DNA from: Sanchytrium tribonematis
Taxonomy: Eukaryota; Sanchytriomycota; Sanchytriomycetes; Sanchytriales; Sanchytriaceae
Direction of reading: 5' to 3'
NCBI GenBank assembly: GCA_018985235.1
Contig: JADGIG010000181.1
Span: forward strand, 1-13,754
DNA length: 13,754 nt
The translations under genes and the position numbers were made by a program. How positions within the stretch are numbered: the stretch's first letter is position 1; the number at the start of each line of letters is the position of its first letter. Below the pieces are notes generated by a model. It made no database searches, was not told the DNA's origin, and saw nothing but the letters and a program-made list of their open reading frames with translations. Below are positions 7,487 to 13,679 of this stretch, piece after piece.

Positions 7487-7876
7487 TTAAGAGCTCCCTT
7501 GGTTGTTATCGTCGCCAGAGTCATTTAAATCAGGATCATTTGAGTCTGCTGAAGTATCTGTTGAGGGTTCTTGTGGATCTGCTGATGGTTCTGTAATGGC
7601 TGAATCTTTTAATGGATCCACTGTAGAATTCCAATTAGTAGATGTATCTGTCAAATTACCACTACCTAATCCACCTGCTAATGAATTATCTGACTCACCT
7701 AACCCTGACAGTGCAGAATCTTTAGAATCGACTGTCTCGCCTTTCCCATCAGATGGCAATCCATCCGTAAATGTATCTGGTTGATCAGCTGCCAATCCAA
7801 TTGAAGAATGTATATCTCCATCTTCATTCTGGTTATTCATTTGTGGAATGGCAAATAAGAGTGTCAAGTAAATCAT
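7487..7876 (-). CDS. Short acidic secreted protein F
   Basis: This 129-residue protein has a very short signal peptide, MIYLTLLFAIP (1-11). The remainder is low complexity, dominated by Ser, Asp, Gly, Thr, Asn and Pro. It includes DSKDSALSGLGESDNSLAGG (50-69) and an Asp/Ser/Thr/Pro-rich C-terminus ending GDDNNQGSS. It has no cysteine and almost no basic residue, so it is strongly acidic and probably disordered. No family is recognised. Such composition is seen in cell-wall or surface-coat proteins and in secreted mucin-like proteins, but that is analogy only. The LLFAIP signal core is shared with protein D, with 13 identical bases there. The ATG is preceded by TATCCCATTTAAAAT. The TAA is followed directly by AATAAA. 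Confidence 0.75.
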   Translation of the reverse strand: MIYLTLLFAIPQMNNQNEDGDIHSSIGLAADQPDTFTDGLPSDGKGETVDSKDSALSGLGESDNSLAGGLGSGNLTDTSTNWNSTVDPLKDSAITEPSADPQEPSTDTSADSNDPDLNDSGDDNNQGSS

Positions 7877-7915
7877 ATTTTAAATGGGATATTTGGGTTT
7901 AAATATCTCAAAAGA

Positions 7916-8010
7916 GTGATTCACAGATTGTATGAGACATCTCAGACAGACTCAGATGGTTCCAGACAATCTATTTGACTCTCTTGTCTGAAATGTGTCT
8001 GTGAATTCAC
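7916..8010. repeat. Imperfect inverted repeat upstream of gene F
   Basis: Left arm 7916-7948 (GTGATTCACAGA, then ACATCTCAGACA) is complementary to right arm 7985-8010 (TGTCTGAAATGT, then TCTGTGAATTCAC), with a few bases inserted in the left arm. The loop holds further CAGAC copies. It lies in the 223-bp gap between the oxygenase-like gene and gene F, which otherwise shows no gene. It may be a regulatory hairpin or the remnant of a small inverted-repeat element. Confidence 0.4.
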
Positions 8011-8099
8011 AATCTTGTTTTAGTGCCAATCAAATTAAAGTGCGCAAATTAACAGACCTGGTAATGACTTGTGATATTACCGCAGAATGTGGAATTGGT

Positions 8100-8945
8100 T
8101 TATTTATAATTGAACATTTGAGATACTTTAACTTCCAATTTGCGAAATATTGTCAAGTATTCACTTGGTAATTGCAAACAAGTAATGCTCACAGCACGTC
8201 GTTGTGGGGAATAAGTTGCTTGTTCTCTCATTCCCAATGATCCATGAATCGTAGAATCATTAAAAAAGACACCTTGACCATGTTTCATATTTTCATAGTA
8301 ATAAACTCTATTTTGTGACTGCATTTTAGAAACCAAAGATAATGGATATTCTGTAATGTCATTTCCAACATTCACCCAATATGTGTATGAATTCACCACT
8401 TCATACATATTTAAATCCCATATATAATCCCTATCCTCATCTGTGAGTTTGTTCAAGACCTCGGGTGGAAATATATCTTCCAAAATAATTTTGGACAGTG
8501 TCTCGAAATCTTGGTGCATATCTGCTGGTGTCCAATTGACATTCAGTTGAAATACATTAAATTCGTGACACAACAAGTCTAATCCCCACTTTTCCATAAT
8601 TAAAGCCTCAATGGATTTCATAAATCCCAATTTTTGTGAACCAGTCTTGTATTTGATAAATATTTTAAAGTTTTCCACAATTTTGAATCCGTTTAATTTT
8701 AAATTCTTTATATTTTTAAATTCTTCAAGAAGATTCTCCTCCAATTTATCAGTTACAAATTCAAATCCATCTTCTTTCAACTTAAATTCGTTTGTATCAC
8801 ATTTGTAAATTTCAGTAATTTTAGTCATTTTTAATGGAAATTTAACAAGTGGCGTCAAATATTCATTAGTACTTGGTCTACATTCACCATAAATCAAGAA
8901 TGGTAATAGCATGTCATTGAATTGGAATACAGTTATTAAATACAT
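8100..8945 (-). CDS. 2-oxoglutarate/Fe(II)-dependent oxygenase-like protein (CmcJ / GA4-desaturase-like fungal family)
   Basis: This protein has 281 residues from the ATG at 8945; a second in-frame ATG at 8912 gives 270. The layout follows the CmcJ-like fungal oxygenases. It has an N-terminal segment ending EYKCDTNEFKLKEDGFEFV-like (47-64), where IYKCDTNEFKLKEDGFE parallels the DiRgxExxFxLdkhGF block. Then come the iron ligands H144-x-D146 (ADMHQDF), YWVNVGNDITEYPLSLV (189-205), VYYYENMKHGQGVFFNDSTI (214-233), distal H234 and R249/R250 (RRAVSI) as the candidate 2-oxoglutarate-binding arginine. All expected catalytic residues appear present. The substrate cannot be told. If translation begins at 8912 the N-terminus MLLPFLIYGEC resembles the short signal peptides of neighbours, suggesting possible export, which would be unusual for this enzyme class. 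The TAA overlaps AATAAA. Confidence 0.68.
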   Translation of the reverse strand: MYLITVFQFNDMLLPFLIYGECRPSTNEYLTPLVKFPLKMTKITEIYKCDTNEFKLKEDGFEFVTDKLEENLLEEFKNIKNLKLNGFKIVENFKIFIKYKTGSQKLGFMKSIEALIMEKWGLDLLCHEFNVFQLNVNWTPADMHQDFETLSKIILEDIFPPEVLNKLTDEDRDYIWDLNMYEVVNSYTYWVNVGNDITEYPLSLVSKMQSQNRVYYYENMKHGQGVFFNDSTIHGSLGMREQATYSPQRRAVSITCLQLPSEYLTIFRKLEVKVSQMFNYK

Positions 8946-9038
8946 TTATGGTAACACGCCAAATTACACAAGTCACACACAAAGTTACACACTGTTTGAC
9001 AAAGAGTCGCACAAATTACACAATTCAATTCAATGCAA
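8946..9038. promoter_or_regulatory. Promoter region of the oxygenase-like gene
   Basis: This 93-bp gap after the Pho85-like gene is rich in ACAC and TTACACA. CAAATTACACAA occurs twice as a direct repeat (about 8958 and 9012). There is no clear TATA box, and the ATG is preceded by GTTACCATAA. The repeat may be a regulatory site; no motif is recognised. Confidence 0.3.
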
Positions 9039-9957
9039 TTATGCAGATTTATTAACCAAATCAAAGGGGGGTCGAATAGTTCCTTGAAAAAACCCATGTG
9101 TCAATGCTTCTCTAGCACCAATCCGCAATTCTGGCTGTACACTCAATAATTTACCCAATAAATCCAATCCCAATACATCCAATGGGACTACACTTGAAAT
9201 ACTCCTAACGGGTAAATTGGGCATATTTTGCATCATGGAGTGATATTCTGGTAATTGGGTTAATCCTGGCCAAATAGTCTCATTGGGGGTACCAAATAAA
9301 TGGAATATACGTAATAATTGATCCTGATTGTTCTTTCCTGGGAATAATGGCCTTTTAATCACCATTTCTGCTAAAATACAGCCAATACTAAATGAAATTA
9401 AAATACCTCCAAATATCAATGGTAGTCGTGTAATTTCGACTACCTAGGAGCACATCTGGTGATCTGTACCATAATGTGACTACTTCATGGCTAAATGTGT
9501 TGACGGGAATGCCAAATGCCCTAGCTAATCCGAAATCACCAATTTTGAGCCATCCTTGATTTGTTAACAGGATATTTTGTGGTTTTAAATCTCTGTGGAG
9601 TATACGTTGTTGATGGCAATATGCAATACCATCCATTAATTGAAAAGTAAATGATTTGATCATATCTGTCGTCAAAGTCATTAAATCCATACATTTCTTT
9701 AAATCTAAATCCATAAATTCAAAGACTAATAAAAGAATAGATTCTGTATGAACGACTTCAATTAATGATAGGATATTTGGATGGTTTAATTCTTTCATTA
9801 ATGAGATTTCACGGATGGCAGTGGATGGGGCACCTTCTTCAGGATCTAAAGTGATTTCTTTTAAGGCACAAATTTGATTGGTGTGGATGTTGATGGCTTT
9901 GGTGACGATGGCATAAGTGCCTTCACCTAATTTTTCTAATCTGCGATAGTTTTGCAT
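9039..9957 (-). CDS. PHO85: Pho85-like cyclin-dependent kinase, one 19-nt intron
   Basis: Join 9957..9407 and 9387..9039, giving 299 residues (yeast Pho85 has about 305). It shows the glycine loop GEGTYAIV (11-18), K33, PSTAIRE (44-50), HRDLKPQN (121-128, catalytic D123) and DFG (141-143). The activation-loop residue is S156 ([13 protein letters not shown]), as in Pho85 and CDK5, rather than the Thr of CDK1/2. [31 protein letters not shown] and [16 protein letters not shown] are the fungal Pho85/PHOA wording. In fungi this kinase pairs with several cyclins and controls phosphate response, polarity and nutrient signalling. Splicing restores [12 protein letters not shown]. The ATG lies 28 bp from the stop of gene E, with ACACCCC between. 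This is the only gene here without AATAAA at its stop (TAA then TTGCATTG). Confidence 0.93.
9388..9406 (-). other. 19-nt spliceosomal intron in the Pho85-like kinase
   Basis: GTATTTTAATTTCATTTAG on the minus strand, phase 2, splitting the Ser codon of DIWS. Splicing restores the invariant CDK block DIW-S-xGCILAEM, so the junction is fixed by homology. The unspliced frame stops at the TAG inside the intron. Confidence 0.96.
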
Positions 9958-9985
9958 GAAGAGACTGGGGTGTTTTAAAAATTAT

Positions 9986-11038
9986 TTATTTGCGTTTTTT
10001 GAATCGCATTTGTCCTGGCATCATACCTGGTGCGCCCATGCCTGGTGCCATTCCCATTCCCATGGCTGGATTGCCCATTTGATTCTGCATCATTGGATTC
10101 ATGGGTTGTGCTGGAAAAGGTTGTTGCATGCCTACAGGCCCTGCTACTTGTGGTGGTCGTGGTGTATTTCTGAATAAAGTGGCTGCTAATACACCTAATG
10201 TGCCTAATATACCAGCAGCAGCAACAAATGGGAGGGCACCTGATCCACTGCCATGATGAGATTCTACTCCGTGGGTCACAGCACTTTGCGCCCTTTCAGC
10301 AGCACCTTCAGCAGTACTAGTTGCTGAGCCACTTCTACGGAATGGATTCCAGCTTCTTCCTGAAGGTGTTGTCGATTGTGTTTGCGACTGACCATGTTGA
10401 AATTTAGGTTGATAATAATGATTGTTTTGTTTGTTAAGACCAGCTATTTGCTGTTGCAATTCATTTGTATGTTTACTACCATAATATTCTGATGGTTTCA
10501 TCAGTTGATTTATATTAAATGATTCAGTTTTGGAAGCCTTAAAAGATTCAGCATTATCTTGAATAGCCTTAATGACTTGAGCTTCATCCACATCATTGCC
10601 ACTAATCAAATTGAATAAATCTGATTGATATTTTAATCCATACGCTTGAAGATCCATTTTATATGCATTTTCTTTTGTGGCTTGTGATGCTGGAAATTCA
10701 AATTTTGGAACCGGTTTAAATTCCCCAGTTTCTTGATTATACTCATAAATGAAATTTCGATCGAGATGTCTTGCGTTGTATTTTATGACTTGTAGTCGAG
10801 TTGCATCACTCGTTCTAAATTCTTTCAAAATATCATCAGCGGATCTCGTATGTAATTCATTAAATCTTGTACGAATAAAGTTTTTAAATCCTTCATTGGC
10901 ATCAGTATTTGGAAATTCGCTATTGTATTTGTGAAGCAGTTGTTGCAATTTGTTACGCTGTTCTAGATCAGCAGGTGCTGGAACATCATCAAAGATATGT
11001 TCTAATTTAATAGCTAATAAACAAAAATAAAATAACAT
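9986..11038 (-). CDS. Type I membrane protein E with Met/Gly/Pro-rich tail
   Basis: This protein has 350 residues from the ATG at 11038. A frame extends to 11113, but the inner start opens with a typical local signal peptide, MLFYFCLLAI (1-10). Residues 11-190 are helical and charged, 191-240 Gln/Asn- and Ser-rich, followed by Ala/Ser/Gly/His linkers (240-267). One transmembrane helix lies at about 268-289. The tail (290-350) is made of Pro, Met, Gly, Asn and Gln (for example MGNPAMGMGMAPGMGAPGMM, 321-340) and ends FKKRK. The last four residues KKRK fit the KKXX dilysine ER-retrieval signal of type I membrane proteins. No known family is recognised. The TAA lies in AATAAA. The ATG is preceded by ATCAAAAGG and ATCCC, like other secreted genes here. 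Confidence 0.8.
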   Translation of the reverse strand: MLFYFCLLAIKLEHIFDDVPAPADLEQRNKLQQLLHKYNSEFPNTDANEGFKNFIRTRFNELHTRSADDILKEFRTSDATRLQVIKYNARHLDRNFIYEYNQETGEFKPVPKFEFPASQATKENAYKMDLQAYGLKYQSDLFNLISGNDVDEAQVIKAIQDNAESFKASKTESFNINQLMKPSEYYGSKHTNELQQQIAGLNKQNNHYYQPKFQHGQSQTQSTTPSGRSWNPFRRSGSATSTAEGAAERAQSAVTHGVESHHGSGSGALPFVAAAGILGTLGVLAATLFRNTPRPPQVAGPVGMQQPFPAQPMNPMMQNQMGNPAMGMGMAPGMGAPGMMPGQMRFKKRK

Positions 11039-11256
11039 GTTGTATGGGATATCCTTTTGATTTTGTATGATTGTGATTGTATTTGTGAGAGACTCCTTGT
11101 TGTACAAATCCAATCAGATTGGATGTGGGGTGATACAGAGTGGGGACAAGTTTGAAACAGTGTGACAATTGGGTACAATGTATGACAATGGGATTTGATG
11201 GAACTAGAGAGATTTGGATGATTTGAAAATATAGCAAGTGATGATCATAAGTTTAT
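11039..11256. promoter_or_regulatory. Upstream region of gene E with a perfect 17-nt palindrome
   Basis: ATCCAATCAGATTGGAT (11108-11124) is a perfect palindrome around one central base and holds two inverted CCAAT boxes, the known NF-Y/HAP target. The remaining sequence is T/G-rich on the plus strand, with repeated TTGTATGATTGTG-like words. The gap contains no reading frame that looks coding. Confidence 0.4.
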
Positions 11257-12276
11257 TCAAACTCGTGGTTCTACTTTTGGTTTGCCATCTCCTTCGACTT
11301 TACCACTTGGGACTCCTTCACCCTCACCTGGGACAAAAAAATCAGCTGGTGGCACTTCGTTCAGAGGTCCAACTTCACCCACCTGAACTGTTCTTGTATC
11401 TGGTCGATTTTCTGCGGCGCTTGCAGCATTTACGGCACGAGTAAGAGCATCAATATCAAGTGTATCAATTCTACCTGTTACTGGTTCAACTCTATCACTT
11501 GATGAAATTAATCCTTTTTCTTGCAATTTTTTGACTCCGGCTTCAAACACCTTCCAAAAAGGCTCTCTTATTATTTTATCAAAGAAAACCTTACCAACCA
11601 CTGCAACAAGAATCGGACTCGAAACTGCTCCTATTGCTGAAACCGCTGCAATAAATGCGACGCCAGTGATACAAACTTTTACAGACATGATTGCTTTTTT
11701 GGTTGGTGATAAATCTTTAAATGTTTGCAAAGCCGATTTCGTCTGTAAATTTGCAGAAATATAGATGCTTTTTGCTTTTTGAAGACTAGTAAGATCAGAT
11801 TCAGATGAATTGTCTTCTGAGGTTGGTTGCTGTTCGTGCGTTTTCGAATCTGCTTCTTCAATCGCTTCTTTTAGTGCTTGTGATACTTGTTTGTTCGTGA
11901 GCATATCTCGAATAGATTCTTGAAACTCTGAATTGCTCAGCCAACGGAGCAATTCAACTTGAGATTCACTTAATTCTGAAGCTTGATTCGAATCTATATT
12001 CGTAGATCTAAAACTTGCTTCCAAACTCTCTTCAGGAATGGTGAACAAAGGATATTTCTCCAAATAAGATCTCACTGCCTCTAAATTATCTTTACCTGCA
12101 ACCGATAACAAGCGTCTTAAATTTTCTTCTTGTTCTGCCGCCATTTTCTTTGCTTCTTCAGAACTGGGTAATGTTTCTAATGATAAAACATTAACCGAAG
12201 ATTGTGATGGTGTTCGTAACAAGCCACTTAACCCTTTTAGTATTGGTGGTAATGCAAAGACAGTCAACCATAACAT
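11257..12276 (-). CDS. Secreted or membrane-anchored helical protein C
   Basis: This 339-residue protein has a signal peptide at MLWLTVFALPP (1-11). Residues 34-150 are a charged, probably helical region rich in Glu, Leu, Ser and Lys. Residues 150-163 are acidic/Ser. A long hydrophobic stretch at about 197-229 (VKVCITGVAFIAAVSAIGAV then ILVAVVG) is enough for one or two membrane helices. It is followed by KIIREPFWKVF (234-244), an Ala-rich helix (273-290) and a Gly/Pro/Glu tail ending KPKVEPRV. REPFWK.F and the Gly/Glu-rich tail with a basic end are shared with protein D (KKPIWKSF), so the two look like distant paralogues. No named family. The ATG is preceded by TTAAAAGAGAGAGAGACC. The TGA overlaps AATAAA by one base. 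Confidence 0.78.
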   Translation of the reverse strand: MLWLTVFALPPILKGLSGLLRTPSQSSVNVLSLETLPSSEEAKKMAAEQEENLRRLLSVAGKDNLEAVRSYLEKYPLFTIPEESLEASFRSTNIDSNQASELSESQVELLRWLSNSEFQESIRDMLTNKQVSQALKEAIEEADSKTHEQQPTSEDNSSESDLTSLQKAKSIYISANLQTKSALQTFKDLSPTKKAIMSVKVCITGVAFIAAVSAIGAVSSPILVAVVGKVFFDKIIREPFWKVFEAGVKKLQEKGLISSSDRVEPVTGRIDTLDIDALTRAVNAASAAENRPDTRTVQVGEVGPLNEVPPADFFVPGEGEGVPSGKVEGDGKPKVEPRV

Positions 12277-12428
12277 TTTGTCTCTTGGTCTCTCTCTCTT
12301 TTAACTTGCAACACAGTACTGTGTCATTTATTTCCCCCAATCACAGTCTTAAATTACGTCTATTTTGAAATGAATCTCATAAAGACACAGACTGTGCTGC
12401 AAAATAGCGAATTTACCCCAAACATCAT
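12277..12428. promoter_or_regulatory. Promoter region of gene C with palindrome
   Basis: On the minus strand the TTAAAAGAGAGAGAGA box begins about 30 nt before the ATG of C. ACACAGTACTGTGT (12311-12324) is a perfect 14-nt palindrome, and a related ACACAGACTGTG word lies near 12384. No coding frame is seen. Confidence 0.4.
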
Positions 12429-12690
12429 TTATTCAATTTTAACTGTCCCTTCTCCTTCTCCTGGTCCCTCGTTTGTGCCAGTAGTATCAATGCCATCGAT
12501 ACCATCTATTGAAATAGCTGGATCCCGCTTTTGGTGGTTATACGACTTAATCAAGTTGAAACCTATCTAAAAAATCACCTGGAGCTTCATTTGGAAATAA
12601 TCCTATTAGGTGGTTCAATGGTGATGATAATAGATTATCAAGATATTTTCTTGGATCATCACAAGAAGATTGGAAACAAATTTGAAATAT
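12429..12690 (-). pseudogene. 3' fragment of a paralogue of protein D
   Basis: The C-terminal frame reads RDPAISIDGIDGIDTTGTNE, then GPGEGEGTVKIE and TAA (12431-12429). DPAISIDGIDGID is identical to residues 223-235 of D, and the DNA matches in 37 of 38 bases. An upstream frame (FQSSCDDPRKYLDNLLSSPL) is open from 12690 but offset by one base. A 16-nt GT-AG segment could join the two frames, yet it lacks the GTA...ATTTAG pattern of local introns, so a frameshift is more likely. There is no ATG and no promoter; the fragment starts directly after the stop of D. The TAA lies in AATAAA. It is the remnant 3' end of another family member, unless it serves as an alternative end. Confidence 0.55.
12487..12524 (-). 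repeat. 38-nt repeat copy 1 (SIDGIDGID module)
   Basis: This copy matches 12787-12824 in 37 of 38 bases, at a distance of exactly 300 nt, on the same strand and in the same reading frame. It encodes DPAISIDGIDGID in the fragment after D. Confidence 0.85.
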
Positions 12691-12707
12691 TTAAATATTG
12701 AATATTT

Positions 12708-13490
12708 TTATTTAATAAATCTAAATCTTGGTTCTGCTTCTGTGAATCCACTATCTGATCCACCTCGTTCCCCACCTGCTTCTCCATCAATGCCATCAAT
12801 ACCATCTATTGAAATAGCTGGATCTGCGGGTGGCGTATATTTTGGATCTGTAATTGGAAAATCAGGCTGTTCATTTACCCCAGTACCCTCTGAATGTCCA
12901 TCTTTACCTACATTGGCAACTGCATCACCCATTTCATGAAATGCATCTGGTTTTATTGGAGTATCAACAACATTATTGGAATGCGTTGAAACCAAATTTG
13001 AAAATGATTTCCAAATGGGTTTTTTCATCATGTATTCAACTAATGAGCTTATTACATTGCCTGGTAATTTCAGCAAATATCTCAATCCTTTGACAAATAA
13101 TTTAGCAGTAGCAATGGTGCGCTGACGTGTTGTTTGAGATTGTAATTTTTCGTAATATTGTTTTTGTGCTGCTAAAAAATCAGGTGATAATTCTCCGTCA
13201 TAATAAGTTGTTAAAGTAGATAGAACATCTTGATCCCCAAAAAGTTCAAGGGTGACTTGTTCTTCTGCTGTTTCATCACCTTCTGGAATGGATTCTAATT
13301 TATCAATATTCAATGCACCTTGTTTTAACAATAAAATTCCTTCTAAAATAGATGGATGTAGCTGTTGAGCCATTGGTCCTTGCGCATTTAACAGATCTAA
13401 TGGGCTCTCTTTGATACGTCTTACTTTTGGATGTCTTTGAAGTGATGGTTTCACAAATGGAATGGCAAATAGAAGTGAATGAAGAATCAT
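12708..13490 (-). CDS. Secreted helical protein D
   Basis: This protein has 260 residues from the ATG at 13490. An in-frame ATG at 13511 and a longer frame to 13598 exist, but the start MILHSLLFAIPF gives a signal peptide like those of neighbouring genes. PKVRRIKE (21-28) contains a dibasic site that could be cut by a Kex2-like protease. A charged helical region follows, then a moderately hydrophobic helix (about 130-155), MMKKPIWKSFSNLV (154-167), an acidic linker, ISIDGIDGIDGEAGGERGGS (226-245) and a basic end EPRFRFIK. KKPIWKSF and the Gly/acidic tail relate it to protein C. No known family is recognised. The stop TAA is in AAATAAAA. The TATA-like CCATAAAAGGAG lies 24-35 nt before the start. 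Confidence 0.78.
   Translation of the reverse strand: MILHSLLFAIPFVKPSLQRHPKVRRIKESPLDLLNAQGPMAQQLHPSILEGILLLKQGALNIDKLESIPEGDETAEEQVTLELFGDQDVLSTLTTYYDGELSPDFLAAQKQYYEKLQSQTTRQRTIATAKLFVKGLRYLLKLPGNVISSLVEYMMKKPIWKSFSNLVSTHSNNVVDTPIKPDAFHEMGDAVANVGKDGHSEGTGVNEQPDFPITDPKYTPPADPAISIDGIDGIDGEAGGERGGSDSGFTEAEPRFRFIK
12787..12824 (-). repeat. 38-nt repeat copy 2 (SIDGIDGID module), inside gene D
   Basis: This is the partner of 12487-12524, lying in the coding sequence of D near its C-terminus. The protein module is itself an internal IDG triplet repeat. Confidence 0.85.
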
Positions 13491-13679
13491 TTGAATGCCA
13501 TGGGAGCGCATTGCTCCTTTTATGGATTGACACAGAGAATCAAAATATATGTCACGAATCACAGCATCAGAATGAAATGACACAGGATTTGACTGCAAAA
13601 CTGATTATGGGAGAGAGTCAGACCCATTTGACTGCCATTAGAATAGAAATGGGAGAGATGTTTGAAAAAATATATTTGT
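13491..13679. promoter_or_regulatory. Upstream region of gene D
   Basis: This 189-bp gap holds on the minus strand the TATA-like CCATAAAAGGAG (13514-13525), a CTCCC run beside the start, and two GACACAG words on the plus strand. A minus-strand frame without signal peptide extends D to 13598 but covers these elements, so I treat it as non-coding. Confidence 0.4.

Noticed and set aside
7503-7784. Ser-rich plus-strand frame over gene F
   Set aside because: It is the antisense of a low-complexity acidic protein. F has a signal peptide and a stop with AATAAA, the antisense frame has neither.
12560-12595. A 16-nt or 17-nt intron joining the two frames of the fragment after D
   Set aside because: The 17-nt option leads to a stop. 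The 16-nt one restores the frame but lacks the GTA...ATTTAG pattern and any homology support, so frameshift decay is simpler.
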